From assembly GCA_034401135.1 (NCBI GenBank), contig JAWZSP010000003.1, positions 4,154,001 through 4,218,000 on the forward strand: a stretch of 64,000 nucleotides of DNA, given 5' to 3'. Both the position numbers and the translations under genes were made by a program. The notes below the pieces were generated by a model, which saw only the letters and a program-made list of their open reading frames with translations, did not search any database and was not told where the DNA came from. This DNA is from Volutella citrinella (Eukaryota; Ascomycota; Sordariomycetes; Hypocreales; Nectriaceae). Shown in pieces: positions 11,466 to 23,706 of this stretch (its first letter is position 1; the number at the start of each line of letters is the position of its first letter).

Positions 11466-13227
11466 CTACGCAGCTTCCGCCCCGACGCTTCTGCCGGATC
11501 GCCCATACGCCTCGGCCAGTCTTCGACCAACCGCCTCGCCACTCCAGTAAGCTCCCGTGGCGGTGCCGAGCCCGACAAACGGGGCCGTGTGCTCGCCGGC
11601 AAGCCACAGGCCTTGCTCGGGCAGCCCTTCCCTCATGACCCGGATGTCGTCGTCACCCTCCTCGAGCCCGACCTGGAAATTGCTGTAGCTCCCGTGCCCA
11701 GCCAGCTCGTCGTTCAGCCACTCAGAGGCCAGGCAGCCCGTGGGCTGGCAGTCGGGATCGCTCTCCGAGTAGTGGGGCATACGCGAGTAGTACGGCTTGA
11801 AGAAGGAGAGGAGGAACTGGTCCCTCTTCTCCGCCGTCGCGAGCTGGGCCAGCTGGGCGGTGATGTATTTGGACTGGTCTCCGTACGTGTAGAAGAGGAG
11901 CGTGGGGTGAGCCACTTCGGGTGCCAAGCTGGCCAACTCGACAACCTCCTGACTCCAGCTGTGTGGATTTGACTCGGGAGCATAGGTGGGCGACAGCCAC
12001 TGCACAAACCCTTGGACCTGTCGGCCGTCCGCTGGTGCCGACCAAAACGCCTTGGGAAAAGTGATGTAAACCTATCCTGCGAGTCAGTCTCTGTGGGACT
12101 TATAGGCTCTCTGATGTACACACCTTCTCAAGACAGCCGTAGCCGATGGCTCCAATGGCCTTGGTCAGGCGCGCAGGGAGCGCGGGCTCAAAGGCGTCCA
12201 GATTTCGCTTCAGCCATCCGAGGGGGTTGGTGAGGACTACTTCGTCAAACTCCAAAACCTGGCCGCCTTCGACCTGGAGCTTGGTCTTCTCTCCAGGGTC
12301 CATGCGATACGATATCCTCTCTACCTTGGTTTCGAACTTGATCTCGGCGCCCTCGAGCACCGGCTGTGCAACACTGTCCAACACCTTCTTGTATGTTCCC
12401 GAGCAGAAGAGGTTTTCTGTCACCGTGTCAGCTGGAGGCCGAATAAGACGGGGGGGAAAGATTCAGGAATGGTACAAACCTCCTTCGAGGCATTCCTCCA
12501 GCCAGAAAAACTTCAAGCTCTGCTTGTAGACGGGGCTTCCAACAAAAGCACCCCACATCTCGGAAACCTGCATGACGATCTCTCGTCTCCTTCGCCACCC
12601 GCCTTCCGTCTCCGGTATCCGTTCGGCAACCTGTTGCACAAAGAAATCATGTAAACTCTCGCGGTGGTCAATATCGCTGGACATTTTGTTTGAGTGCTTG
12701 AAAGCCTCCTGCACAATATCCCACATCAGCGTGGAGTACCCCTCGCCCTCCTCTGATGTCAAGAGCTTGCCGGCCTCGTCAAACAGATAGGAGGTTTCGT
12801 TCCAGCTCCCAACTGGGGTATTTGTCTGGTTTGCTATGTCCAGCATCGGATTGTCATTGGTCCCATGTATCCAGTTGGGGCCCATGTCGGCGAGGTGGCC
12901 GTTTGGCAGGACTTCCTGGTGCAGACGGCCACCGACCCGATTGCGGCCCTCAATGACTGTGACCTGGAAGCCGTGCTGTAGGAGGATGTCGGCACACCGA
13001 AGGCCAGACAACCCAGCGCCTACAACGGCGACGTGGGGTTTTGAGCCAGGGGTGGCAGTTTGTCCCTAGTGGCCATTGTCAATACGGAGGAACAGAGAGA
13101 GCCAGCCAATTGGTACGGTACACTCGTGGCATACAACCAGAAAGCACGATGAAGACGCAAGCCAGGCTGGCAAGAGCTTCAAGAAATAGGGCAGTGTCTA
13201 TGCACTCACCTGGGCAAGCGTAGTCAT
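11466..13227 (-). CDS. Flavin-containing amine oxidase (polyamine oxidase-like)
   Basis: This FAD-dependent oxidase of the polyamine/monoamine oxidase family oxidises amines to aldehydes with release of hydrogen peroxide. The exons are 13210-13227, 12480-13065, 12124-12431 and 11466-12071, giving 505 residues. The first exon is only six codons (MTTLAQ) and ends at a perfect GTGAGT donor; the acceptor TAG at 13066-13068 joins it in frame to the Rossmann strand VAVVGAGLSGLRCADILL (residues 18-35). The FAD-binding RVGGRLHQ motif follows. The C-terminal FAD motif reads LAGEHTAPFVGLGTATGAYW, with SGEAVGRRL after it. The introns are 144, 48 and 52 nt. No signal peptide or peroxisomal targeting signal is evident (C-terminus GAEAA). 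It resembles FMS1/polyamine oxidase-type enzymes more than bacterial tyramine oxidases. The exact amine cannot be told from sequence. Confidence 0.88.
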
Positions 13228-15470
13228 CGTGGCGAGTCGTTTTAGGAGCCGGTCCTGGCCAGAACAATACTTGCTGACCGACTTCAAATCCTGGTAGATC
13301 CTGGACGTTGAGCGGGCCGCAGGGCTAGTGCAGCACACTGAGTAAGCATCCATGATTGTAAATAGGTCTCTAGCGAAGGGGAGGCGTCTAGTTGTGATCT
13401 CGAACGTCTATCAAAGGTTTGGGTCTGGGGTCAAGGCCAGGTTGTGTGGCTTTGGCTGGAGTGGACAGGGGGTGCAGCAGTAGGTGGCTTGCCACTGATA
13501 TGTCGACGGAGCGATATAAGGGGCTGCTCAGGGTGGGAAGCCAAGAAGTCACTTGAGCCTCACGTCCACGAGGTGAGCGGCTAAGGAAGGGTAGACAAGG
13601 ATAACTATGAAAAGAGTGTGCGATGGTGGTCTGGGTTGGGGGGGGTGGTGTGCCAAAATGAACATCCATCTCGCGGAGACGCCGTCGCAATACTGAAGTG
13701 CTCTCCCCTCCGCTCGGCGCCCGCCGTGGAATCCCGACCAGCCGGACAGAGAGGCCGCCTAGTGGCAGGAGAAGGCCCCAGAAGGGCCGGATCAAGCCCA
13801 ACAAAACCGGTGTAGGCGCTTGGTAGGGTATCATCAAGGGTAGAGACGGCGGCACCATCCGTCTATCTCCTATGTGCCTCGCTCGCGTGGTGTGGCATGC
13901 AGCCGAGCCGCCATGACTCCGTGTCCTCCGCCACTGAGACGGGCTTGATAAGGGGCACGCGGCAGAAAGAGTGAGGCCAGACGACTGAGTCAGCGCAGCG
14001 AGTGCCGCAACAGCGTAGCACTACTGCGCGGCAGAGGTGCGTTCCCAATTGCGGTTGGGGCCGTGGGTCATGGGGGCCGATGCCGTGCGACGGCAGAGCA
14101 TGGCAGCAGGCCAATGGGCACAGCCGCCAGCCACTCATGGGGGACACGAGGACCATCGTTTGCCAGATCCATATCAGATGCAGACTTGGAGGAGGGCAAG
14201 TGGGCTAAGTCTTGGGGGCGGCGCAGGACGCCATATGGGGGGGGTGTCGGGCACTGGTTGGAGGGGAGGCCACACTGAGGGGAAGAGCGAGCGGCCACTG
14301 TGGGCTGCCAGACATAGTAAAACAGCGCATGCCATGACTTACCGCGGGAGCAAAGCGAAGCAAGCGAAGCCCCGTCTGTGCGCCAGGGACCAACACCGTC
14401 TCATGCAGGCTGCAAATAGACGAAAATAACAGCAGTAGCAGTCAGTGGCACAAAGTCGCGGGGACGAATTCGTGCTGTCGATAGGCAGCTAATTGGCAGA
14501 CGCTACGGGACTTCCTGAGAACTGAAGCTCCGTAGAGTGAGTGGGGCATCAGTCAGCCGGCGCGACAGGCCGGAGATGTGGAGGCAATGGTGAATGTTAT
14601 TTCCAGAGGCTATTCCTTGCCAAATCGACAGAATGGCATATGCTGGATTTTGGTGAGTAGCTATAGGGCTGTTGTATCGTAGGTGCTTCTTGCGGATTGT
14701 TGTTCTGATCTTGGTTTTTAGCCCTCGCAACAACATCCCTGCTCAAATGGCCTCGTCACCATCAGACTGCTCTCGTTGGCTGGCACCTACTCGGCGTCTG
14801 TAAATCCAGGCTTTCCTCGGCCGATTTCACAGACTTGTCTCCTTAGACAACATTGAAGACGTCCACCTTGGGCTCAACATCAATCCAGTATTTGAGCGGC
14901 TCCGATGCTGTTCGGCTGGGATGCGTGATTGGCGTAAAAAACCCCAGACCCAAAGCGGAAGCAGCTCCGCGCACAACAACACAGCGCAGCTTCAGACTGA
15001 GTTCCGTCCATGGGTGTCTCCAAAATCTCCGAGGCGCTCTGTCACATGCCCCTCCTGTGTCCAGACCTCCTCCGTCCAGGGCCTCCCCACCCCCGCAATC
15101 GGCCAAATTCCAGGACTATGGCCGCTGGCCAATGGCTGGGTCGGTATTACACTGGCCCGAATCGGTACACTGACTGTACCAAACCGAGGCTCGACGTCAC
15201 TTAGTGCCGACCGAAACCCGGTTCATAAAAGGAGCCCAGCAGCTTGGAGAGTTCCATCGAGTGTCGACATGGCCTCCTCTGGTGACACAACCGTTCCCCC
15301 ATCCTCCTGAACTGCCACGACCCTACCACGCCGGCGCTGCAACATTGACAGAACGACGGCAGCACCTCGAACAATCAAGCCACTTACGGGCCATTCCAGT
15401 TGACGCCCAAAGCATCCATCCCCAAACCCTCGTACCATCCAATCCTCTCCCCAATCCTCCCACAGACAAG
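13228..15470. other. Intergenic region between divergent oxidase and dehydrogenase genes
   Basis: These 2.2 kb lie between two divergent genes. ORFs here lack family resemblance and look like chance frames in GC-rich DNA. A TATA-like CATAAAAGG sits near 15225, about 245 bases before the acyl-CoA dehydrogenase start. No RNA gene is seen. Confidence 0.55.
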
Positions 15471-17207
15471 ATGGCGCCTCCCGCAAAGACCTTCACCCGC
15501 GACGAGGTGCGGTCGCACACCTCTGAAGACTCGCTCTGGTGCATCATCGACAGCACCGTCTACGACCTGACCGATTTCGTCGACGCCCACCCCGGCGGCG
15601 AGTCTGTCCTGCGCCAGGTCGCTGGTCAGGATGCCACGTCGGCCTTCTACAACCTGCACCGCAATGAGGTTCTCACCAAGTACTCGGACCTAGCCATCGG
15701 CACCGTCGAGGGTGAGAAGCCCCAGGTCATCACAATGAAGCCCGGAGACCTCAGTCCTGTCCCCTACGCGGAGCCCCTCTGGCTGTCACCTGCCTTCCGC
15801 AGCCCCTACTACAACGACTCGCACCGCCGCCTACAAAAGGCCCTGCGCGTCTTCACCGACACATACCTCTACCCCGAGGCCCAGGAGTGTGAAGCCACCG
15901 GCCGGCACATCAGCCAGGAGATGATTGAACGTATGAGCAAGCTGGGCATCCTGCACATGCGCATTGGCCCCGGCAAGCACTTGCACGGCGTTGAGCTGAT
16001 GGGTGGCGCCGTCAAGGGCGAAGAGTTTGACTACTTCCACGACCTCATCGTCTCGCAGGAGCTGTCGCGGGCGAATGCGCGTGGCTTCCAAGACGGCAAC
16101 ATGGCGGGTATGACAATTGGTCTCACTGCTGTGTTGAACTTTGCCCGCGACGAGGCGTGGAAGAAGAACATCGCCGACCAAGTCTTCAGCGGCAAGAAGA
16201 AACTCTGCCTCGCCATCACCGAGGCCTTTGCGGGCTCCGATGTTGCGGGCCTTCGCACCACAGCCGAAAAGACGCCCGACGGCAAGCACTACGTAAGCAC
16301 ACCTTCCGATAGCCGTTTGACCAGATCATGGATGTGAGCTGACAGACAACGGACAGATTGTCAATGGAACCAAGAAGTGGATCACAAACGGAACCTTCTG
16401 CGACTACTTCGTCACGGGTGTCAACACTGGCAAGGGCTTGAGCGTGCTTCTCATTGAGCGCGGCGAGGGTGTTGAGACAAAGCCAATCAAGACATCGTAT
16501 TCTCCCGCAGCTGGCACTGCTTATGTCACCTTCGACAATGTCAAGGTCCCCGTCGAGAACCTCCTCGGTCAGGAGAATAAGGGCATCCACGTCATCCTAA
16601 GCAACTTCAACCACGAGCGTTGGACCATGGTCTGTGAGTTGACACCGCCTCCAGGACTGGTAAAGTGAAAAAAGAAAGTCGGAATCGGGTGCTAACATTT
16701 GACAGGCGGTGGGCTTCGGTGGGCTAGAACCATCGTCGAGGAATGCCTGAAGTGGGCCAACCAGCGTCTCGTCTTCGGAAAGAGACTGATCGATCAGCCA
16801 GTGATCCGCCAAAAGTAAGACCCGATCCAACTGCAACTCAGTTCTGAAGCTAAATTGTGTCATTTTATAGGCTCGCCAAGATGATCGCCCTGGTCGAGGC
16901 GAACCAGTCATGGCTTGAGACTGTCACCTTCCAGATGTGCCACATGCCCTACAAGCAGCAGGCTCAACATCTGGCGGGTCCCATCGGCCTGCTCAAGATG
17001 AATTCGACTCGCGCGTTACACGAGATCGCCGACGAATCCGTCCAGATTTGGGGTGGTCGCGGTCTCACCCAATCAGGTATGGGCAAGCATATCGAGATGT
17101 TCAATCGGTCGTATAAATTCGATGCGATTCTCGGTGGCGCCGAAGAGGTGCTCGGTGACCTGGGTGTGAGACAGGCCATGAGGAACTTCCCCAAGGCCAT
17201 GCTGTAA
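15471..17207 (+). CDS. Acyl-CoA dehydrogenase with N-terminal cytochrome b5 domain
   Basis: This is a fusion typical of fungi: a cytochrome b5-like heme domain (about residues 5-80, heme ligand motif HPGG at 40-43) followed by an acyl-CoA dehydrogenase. Exons 15471-16292, 16357-16633, 16706-16814 and 16871-17207 give 514 residues. The dehydrogenase shows the FAD/substrate segment LCLAITEAFAGSDVAGLRTT, then IVNGTKKWITNGTFCDYF and QIWGGRGLTQSGMGK near the C-terminus, where other family members bind FAD. It would oxidise the alpha-beta bond of an acyl-CoA, with the b5 domain presumably passing electrons; the acyl chain is unknown. The ATG at 15471 has a good context (ACAAGATGG). The frame is open upstream to a GTG, but nothing there resembles a domain. 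The C-terminus KAML is not a canonical peroxisomal signal, and no clear mitochondrial presequence precedes the b5 domain. Confidence 0.92.
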
Positions 17208-18002
17208 ATTGTTGCCGGCCATCAGAGCACCTTATCTTTGTAATTATAGAGCATTAGATGCGAAATTGTCGAGAAACTTGAATGCAAACGAGTTGGGTAA
17301 TGTCCGATCGCTTCGAGGTTGAACCGCAAGCTGCTGATAAGCTTTGAACCCGATCATCAACGTATCCAAGAAGCGATTATTAGCCAGGGACTGAAAACTG
17401 GTGTTTGCCCGTAGCCCGTTGCTTAACCGGAACCGCCAGCAACAGTTGGTTCGATAAACATGCTGGCCAGGCGGCTGGTCGACATCATCATACACACACA
17501 CTTCACACCAAAAATCGAACTCCCATCTGTCGGGATCAACGCAATTCATCTCGTCCTGACTACCAAAGGAACAAGCCCAGCCTTCAGCATGTTGCTTCCG
17601 CCCAGAATGGCGGAAACGGTGAAGGGCTCACCAAGAAACGTTGCTCACGCCTGCAACTTCGTCACTCAACAACCGCCACCATCCATCTCACTTCTCGTAG
17701 TCGAGCCGTAAAACTGCCGGAGCCTCTCGTTAGGGTCGTGACGAAATCCAACGCGGATGTGTTCAAATCCTGGCTGCGAGGGGGGCGAGCCGTACGCTCG
17801 TGCCTCATACCGAGATCATAGCAACGCGAGTTGCAAGTCTGTGCTTTAATTTTCGTAAAGGTCGTGCTTCAAGATGCAACTTTTGTCGAAACATTCCAAG
17901 GGACATAACAAAGGAGATAAAATTCGTCGTGGGTATCATGGAGCTGCCACGCCAACCGTCGCCGGGCCGCTTCATGGGGCCGGGTGAACCATCCTCGCCA
18001 AT
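17208..18002. other. Intergenic region between convergent genes
   Basis: This stretch contains the 3' flanks of the dehydrogenase and the CCHC-knuckle gene. No gene is recognised. Confidence 0.6.
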
Positions 18003-19009
18003 TTAGTTGTTGGGGCACTGGGACTGAACGTGGCCAGACTGCTGGCACTTGTAGCAGATCTTCTCGCCACCAGCAGACTCCTTGGGGCAGTCACGAGAGT
18101 AGTGGCCAGACTCGCCACAGTTGTAGCACTTCATGCCGTTGACACACTCGCCTGCAACCTGGTTAGCATGTAGAACTCCCAAAATCACTAGTACCATGGC
18201 ACATACGAGACATGTGACCGTAGCCACCGCAGGAGTAGCAGGTCTTGCCGGCACCACCGCCGTAGCCACCGCCGAAAGACTGGCCGCCGTAGTTAGACTT
18301 GGAGCAGTTGCGGGCGATGTGACCCATCTCGCCACACTATAAATCGTTCAGTCAGTCGTGTTAGATGCACCTGGGAGGTTGGCGGCGTACCTTGTAGCAC
18401 TCAGTGGCCTGGCCGCTGCCACCGCTCATGGGGCAGTCGCGGGAGATGTGGCCGGGCTGGCCGCACTTATAGCAGGACTTGGCGTTGTTCTCCTTCATGG
18501 GCTCGGTGCACTCTCGGCCTAAAGTGGACTTCGTTAGCACACTTCACAAAACACAGGTGTGCAATACTCACTCATGTGGCCCTCAGCTGTAGCCAAAGAA
18601 ATTAGTCTTCGTCAATGTGCACACGTCGAAGTTTGCTGATCGCTTACCGCCGCAGTTGTAGCTGTCCAGCGTTAGCTCTTGATACAAGCACGTCAATGTC
18701 TATCAACTCACCACTTAGCAGGTCCCTTGGTAGGGCAGTCGCGGGCCTGGTGGCCAGTGTTGCCGCCTATTGAATCAATATTTAGCAACATTCCAATGTC
18801 TTGAAAGTGAATGGTCTGGGACAAGGCAGGCATTGGAGGTTATTGCACCAAACAGGCCCATGTCAGGTAGGACCTGGGGAGCAGGGGATGCTGTTCAGGT
18901 TTCCCGAGAAGGCCATGGCACGACATCCAAGATGTTCTTTGCGACAAGGATATGACTAACAAGAGTAGCAGGCGCCGCCTCGGGGCTGTTGCTGCTGGAA
19001 GGAGTCCAT
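18003..19009 (-). CDS. Seven-CCHC zinc-knuckle protein, Gis2/CNBP/Byr3 homologue
   Basis: This is a small nucleic-acid-binding protein made of seven CCHC knuckles (C-x2-C-x4-H-x4-C), the architecture of yeast Gis2 and animal CNBP, which bind mRNA and affect translation and stress granules. Seven exons are inferred: 18961-19009, 18712-18766, 18648-18661, 18572-18586, 18391-18518, 18207-18336 and 18003-18151, giving 179 residues. The knuckles read CYSCGNTGHQARDC, CYNCGAEGHMSREC, CYKCGQPGHISRDC, CYKCGEMGHIARNC, CYSCGGYGHMSREC, CYNCGESGHYSRDC and CYKCQQSGHVQSQC. All seven have complete ligands, which strongly supports the splice model. Exons 3 and 4 are only 14 and 15 nt, so knuckle 2 is spread over four exons (2-5). 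A Gly-rich RGG-free linker (about residues 105-120) separates knuckles 4 and 5. A large intron probably also lies in the 5'UTR. Confidence 0.93.
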
Positions 19010-19050
19010 TTTTGCTGAAGTTTGGAAGTGGTTTCGAGCCTGGGATGAAT

Positions 19051-19639
19051 CTGAAAATCGAGGTCAGCAGATGGTGGTAAATAATTTTTAGCGGCACAAG
19101 GTGGAAACGGCGGGCTAGCGCCGCACAGCTGCGCACGCCAAAGCCCAATAAAGGAAGGATTGCTGGCGACTAGGGTGGCGCGGTGAGGAAGTAGAGGTGA
19201 CTACCTGGGATTTCTGGGTGGTGAGGGGTTGTTGTTGGTGTGGGTAGAGTGGGGAGAGAGGCACGCGCTGGAGACCCAAGCTTCTGGTTCTCACGGCTTC
19301 GTTATAGGTTGTCAGGAAGAAGGGAGATGAAGAGTGGAGGAGGAGAGGAGGACATGGGATGGCCACGCAAATTGTCTCGGTGAGGCACTGCTTTTCACCG
19401 ACAGGTTTTGTGCCCGGTGAGGCGTGCCCGCCTGACAGTGAACAGCTGGAAACGGCAGGCGGGGGCGGGGTGCAGAGATTTCCAGGAATTCCAGCCCGGA
19501 CGTACGTTGAGATGCGAAGTGGGATGAGAGCGAGGGGCCAGGACAAGAGAGAGGGACTAAAGCCGCAGGTGCAAGACGAGACGAAGGGCGCAAAGTGACG
19601 GAAAGCAGAGCGGGGGTAGCCATGGCGTGCTAGACTTAC
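19051..19639 (-). other. Probable 589-nt intron in the 5'UTR of the Gis2-like gene
   Basis: On the minus strand a GTAAGT donor (first base 19639) and an acceptor with branch-like CTGAC, pyrimidine tract and CAG (ending 19051) frame this interval, 41 bases before the ATG at 19009. It would explain why the long ORFs on both strands here resemble nothing. Transcript data would be needed for proof. Confidence 0.5.
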
Positions 19640-21534
19640 TGAAGCTGAAGTCGAATTGGGCCGTGAGGGCGATGGATATTCGCAGTGTTGGTGCAGAAAT
19701 CCAATGGAATCGTGTTTGTGAACGCGCTTGTGAAGGAAGAGGTTTTCCAATGGGCGGGCTCAGGTGTTGATGTACTTGAGAGAGCAGCAGACAAGTGGGT
19801 TCCTTCTACGGCAGCCTGCCTCCTAGCCCAACACACACACACAGCCCAGCTCCAGCACTATCGCCGCCGCCACCACCACCGGCCCACCACTCCGGTGCCA
19901 CTGTGCCAGTGCCAGTCAGTGCCAGAAGCCTGCGGAAAAGAGTTTGCGGGGACGTCATGGCCCTAGACGCTGTAGCCCCTCCCTCAAGCCCCTTCGCTTA
20001 CAGGGCCCAAATCGTTGGCCGGGTTTTGGACTGCATCTGACCCGTCCCTTGCATCGCGCGGGCGCCCCCTCCACTGCGATCCAGACCCTCACGTTTCCAG
20101 AGTTTCTGCCACTGTGCCGTCGACGAGCCTCACAATGCCGGAGAGCGTGCAAGATATCCCGCTTTGGGGGTTGTCCCCGAGACCTCTGAGGCCTTGCGCG
20201 ACGGCAGCATGCTACTGCGATACTGGGAGTGAGGAAGGTACACAGTGGTAGTGGCTCGCCTCCGCTCGCTCACATTGCTCCCTGGCCATAAATGTAGCGA
20301 ACAGAAAGCAACAGCTCGAGATGTGGCCGGTGGCGAGCAGAGCTGGAAACAGTGCCATAGAACCTAGGTACCCAAAGTCGTCCCCATTTTCCCCAGCGCC
20401 ACCTTCGGGCTACCGCCAACAAGTGATGCAGTTCCATGTCAACGGGTACCGGTAAACGCAGCATCGTGCATTTGCCCCCAACCACAATGCCCATCTTTTC
20501 CAATTGTCTGTCATGCTCTCCTGATTGGAGCCAGCACATGAGCCAACGAGTTGGTTTTGAAACAGCTACGGCCCGTAGCCGAACCCTAGTAGCAGAATGA
20601 TATCAGATGGACAACTTTACTACGAGCTATTTGTCCGTCTAAGACGCCGAGGAGGTCTGTGTTACGTTTCCCAGCCGCCATCATCGTACCGTACTCGCCT
20701 CGACCATGCCGTGCTGGTAACACAAGGCCCCGTCAACTTCCACAAAGATGCTGCAGTGATCCGTGGGGATGGACGAATGGGGCTATTGCTGAGTGGAGAT
20801 AAATCTCCGAGGGCTGAAAGGCCCTGTGCGCTGTGGACGGCGTTGGTAGTCGTCGAGAAGGGCCCCAAGCTGCCTCCAATCAGGCAATACCACCATGAAA
20901 GTCATTATCGGCAATTTGACTCGCAAGAGGATCCATCCTGCCAACTGGGTTACCTCTTAAAGCGCGTCACTCGATTCTTGCTTGATCGCTTTCCCTTGCT
21001 GACGTACATCTGGTGTAACGACAGGGTGCAGCATCTTTAGAGATTGTCTGCAGGGGGGATAATGTGCTCTTCCAAGCCTCCCAAGTATCACTTGAGCCAC
21101 AAAATAGACAATTTGCTGAGCGTGTGCAATAGAACCCTGACAACTTGGTTTCCGGGCCCCTTCACAGTCCAAATTTATTCCGATTACTCTGCACACTGGG
21201 TGTGGCTGGCACGGAGGCTGCGCCGGCATTTGGCTATTTCCACGGACTTTCCCGTTGATTCGCATTCCCTTGAATTTCCCAGTGGTTTATACCTAATCAC
21301 GCGAATACATGGAAATTATGAGGCATCCCACATGAGCATTGTGTGTTGTTGGCTGGTGGCCGTCTAAATAGGTGAGGCGGGTCACGTGGCTTCGGGTTGA
21401 GGCGCCACAGCGACGCGAGAGCCAAGACGCGTCTACTCATGCCCAACGCGCAACTTCAAATCGCACTCAAGAGCTCCGGAATCTAGACCGAGTTTTTTCA
21501 GAAGGAACATAAACTCGATGCTCACTTACTTATC
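19640..21534. other. Intergenic region between divergent genes
   Basis: This stretch holds the promoter regions of the Gis2-like gene and the CtIP/Sae2-like gene. A short CA-repeat lies near 19833-19845 and one CACGTG is near 21383. A 147-codon ORF at 20597-21040 shows no domain and is not called. Confidence 0.5.
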
Positions 21535-23706
21535 ATGACAAGCTGGCTTGACAATGGTCGCTCGGAAATACTCAACGCGCTTGACGCTGCATTTGCTCGC
21601 GTCGACAAAAACATCAAAGCAGGCACGCCAACCAAGCGCTCGCCCCCAGCGTTTTGCTAACCAGGCTACTCAGATCTCGAAAGGGCCAGTGAAGAATTAA
21701 GTGTTGCCCGAAGGCAACGGGATGATAATGCGACTCGTGTCGGCGAGCTGGAGGCGGAAAACATTCGCCTAAAAGAAATGCTACATGCTGCAACGTTTCG
21801 CCCTCACAGCCCGACAAGCGAGACCACGGCTCAGAATGCGACAACAACCAGTGTGTCTTCTGCTGTCCTGGATAAAGGATTAGAATCCAACAGCCCAAAC
21901 GATGGACACGACTGGAAGGCCGAGTGTGCTAAAGTTAGCTCAAGGTTCGTTGCCTTGTCATCCAACTTCAAGAAAGCCAAGGACGCACTGCGAAAGCGAA
22001 AGGATGAACGGGATCGATGGATCGAACACGCCATGTTGTTGGAGAAAAGGATCCAGACTGCTGAGGAGCAACATGGGATTCAAATTGTCGACAGGAATGC
22101 CAAAGCCGCCAGGCGCCCAGACGACACGTCTGCAATTCCAGTCAACGTGAATACCAGCTTTACATCCGACGGCGGGCTAGACCAGGCAGATTTGGAGTTG
22201 CCTCCATTAGCAGCCGTGACAATCAGCCAAGAGCAGGGCGGCAATCCCAACCCTACCAAGGCCATGGATCCCCAGTCCGACAATACGACGCAAGGAGAAA
22301 CCCAGGCCGAGACGGTGTCACCTACGAGCGATGACCTACCCGACCTACCTTCTGCACATACGCCCAGTGAGGTTCGAATTAAGCATGAGCCATCATCTGA
22401 CGGTCCCGTCATCGTGTCAGAACGAATCGTGAAGAAAAGGAAGCGGCCAGATGAGGATACCAGCAATACTCCACTTCGGAAGATCAAGCTAGAGTTGATT
22501 GACAGCTCAAGCCCACGCCACAACTCTTCTCACTCGTCACACGAACTCTCTGACGGCATTGACTTGGGAGAGGTTGCACAGCGAATATCAACCCCCAGGA
22601 AGCGCAAAGACCTAGAAGATGCGGAGAGATTGTTGAGGGCCGGTGCGCTCGAAACGACTACTACCCCAGTCCCGTTATTTGTGAGGCCAGATCCCGTTGT
22701 ACCCCAAACTGCCCGACCATCAGAACGGACTTCGGTTCTTACACCACTGAGTGTCAATCGAAGAGTGGCAAGATCGGGGGGCGATAATCCCGGACTTACG
22801 AAAAGAGGCGTCGAAGAAGGCATTGCCTCTTTGGCAGAGGACGGCGGTCTCTACCAACGTGTTGAGCGGCAGCCATTGGGCAGTGGTAAAACGGTGCCAA
22901 AAGGGCGCTTGGACGCGTTGCTTAATAGCCCATCGGTCCAGAATAAAGGTAGTCTAACCAATCGTTCTCCGCTCCATGGACGGTCGAATGCGACCCCATA
23001 TTCGCTCGATCTCAACATTCCAGGACGGCGGGAGTTGCCGTTTGAAACAGGAAAACGAACCCGAGACAGGTCAGGCCAACTAGTGGACACACCGGCGAGA
23101 ACGAACGCGATTCCTGCACATGTTCAAGCTCGAGATACGAGGCCCCCTCTTTCGCACAAAGATCGACCTTCATCGATACTACGCAACAAGCCCGTGAAAG
23201 AGTTACGGCTGGAAGACTTCAAAATCAACCCGCAGGCAAATGAGGGGCACGATTTTGCATACAGCGAGGTTGTCCGAGATCGAGACTCGAGGGCATGCCT
23301 TCCAGGCTGTACGGATATGCACTGCTGCGGCAAACAATTCCGATCGCTAGCCATCTCGCAACGCCCGAATGCACCTCTGACGGCGGCAGAGCGACAGGAG
23401 GAGCAAAAGCTACTAGAGGGTTTTCTCGGCGACTTTTCCTACCGTTTGGCAACCATGGACAAGGCCGAGCGGGAAGAGCTCTGGATTCAGGCAAAAACAC
23501 ATGAGTTGGCAAACAAATATGGAAAGCATCGGCATCGATACTCGCGGAAACAGTCACCGCCAGGGTTCTGGAATGCCGACTTTCCCAGCACTCAGGAGCT
23601 GGAGATGGACAGGGCCGAGGCAGCCAAACGAGAGGCGCAAACCATTCAGGAACGATATCGAGAGGCGACGAGGCCGGGTGGACGGTGGCTGTTCAGAGAC
23701 GAATAA
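21535..23706 (+). CDS. CtIP/Sae2/Ctp1-type DNA end-resection factor
   Basis: This is the activator of the MRN/MRX nuclease in double-strand-break resection. The C-terminal Ctp1/Sae2 domain is clear: the Cys motif ACLPGCTDMHCCGKQFR at about residues 570-590, the HRHRY basic motif near 648, and SPPGFWNADFPSTQE just after, all hallmarks of the family. The N-terminal part is predicted coiled coil (DLERASEELSVARRQRDDN and following heptads), where CtIP proteins tetramerise. The middle is long, Ser/Pro/Glu-rich and disordered. Exons 21535-21622 and 21674-23706 give 706 residues. The only way to join the MTSWLDNGRSEIL start to the coiled coil in frame is a 51-nt intron with a GC donor (AG|GC...CTAAC...CAG|); no usable GT donor exists there. 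If translation instead starts at the ATG at 21778, the coiled coil would be cut. Confidence 0.88.

Noticed and set aside
13388..13858. 156-codon Pro-rich minus-strand frame
   Set aside because: The composition is typical of random GC-rich frames, with no motif.
19115..19750. 211-codon minus-strand frame upstream of the Gis2-like gene
   Set aside because: It mostly falls inside the probable 5'UTR intron, and the translation is Ser/Pro/Leu-rich without domain.
20597..21040. 147-codon plus-strand frame with ATG start
   Set aside because: No domain, no family resemblance and no supporting neighbour or signal. It is likely chance in a 2-kb intergenic region.
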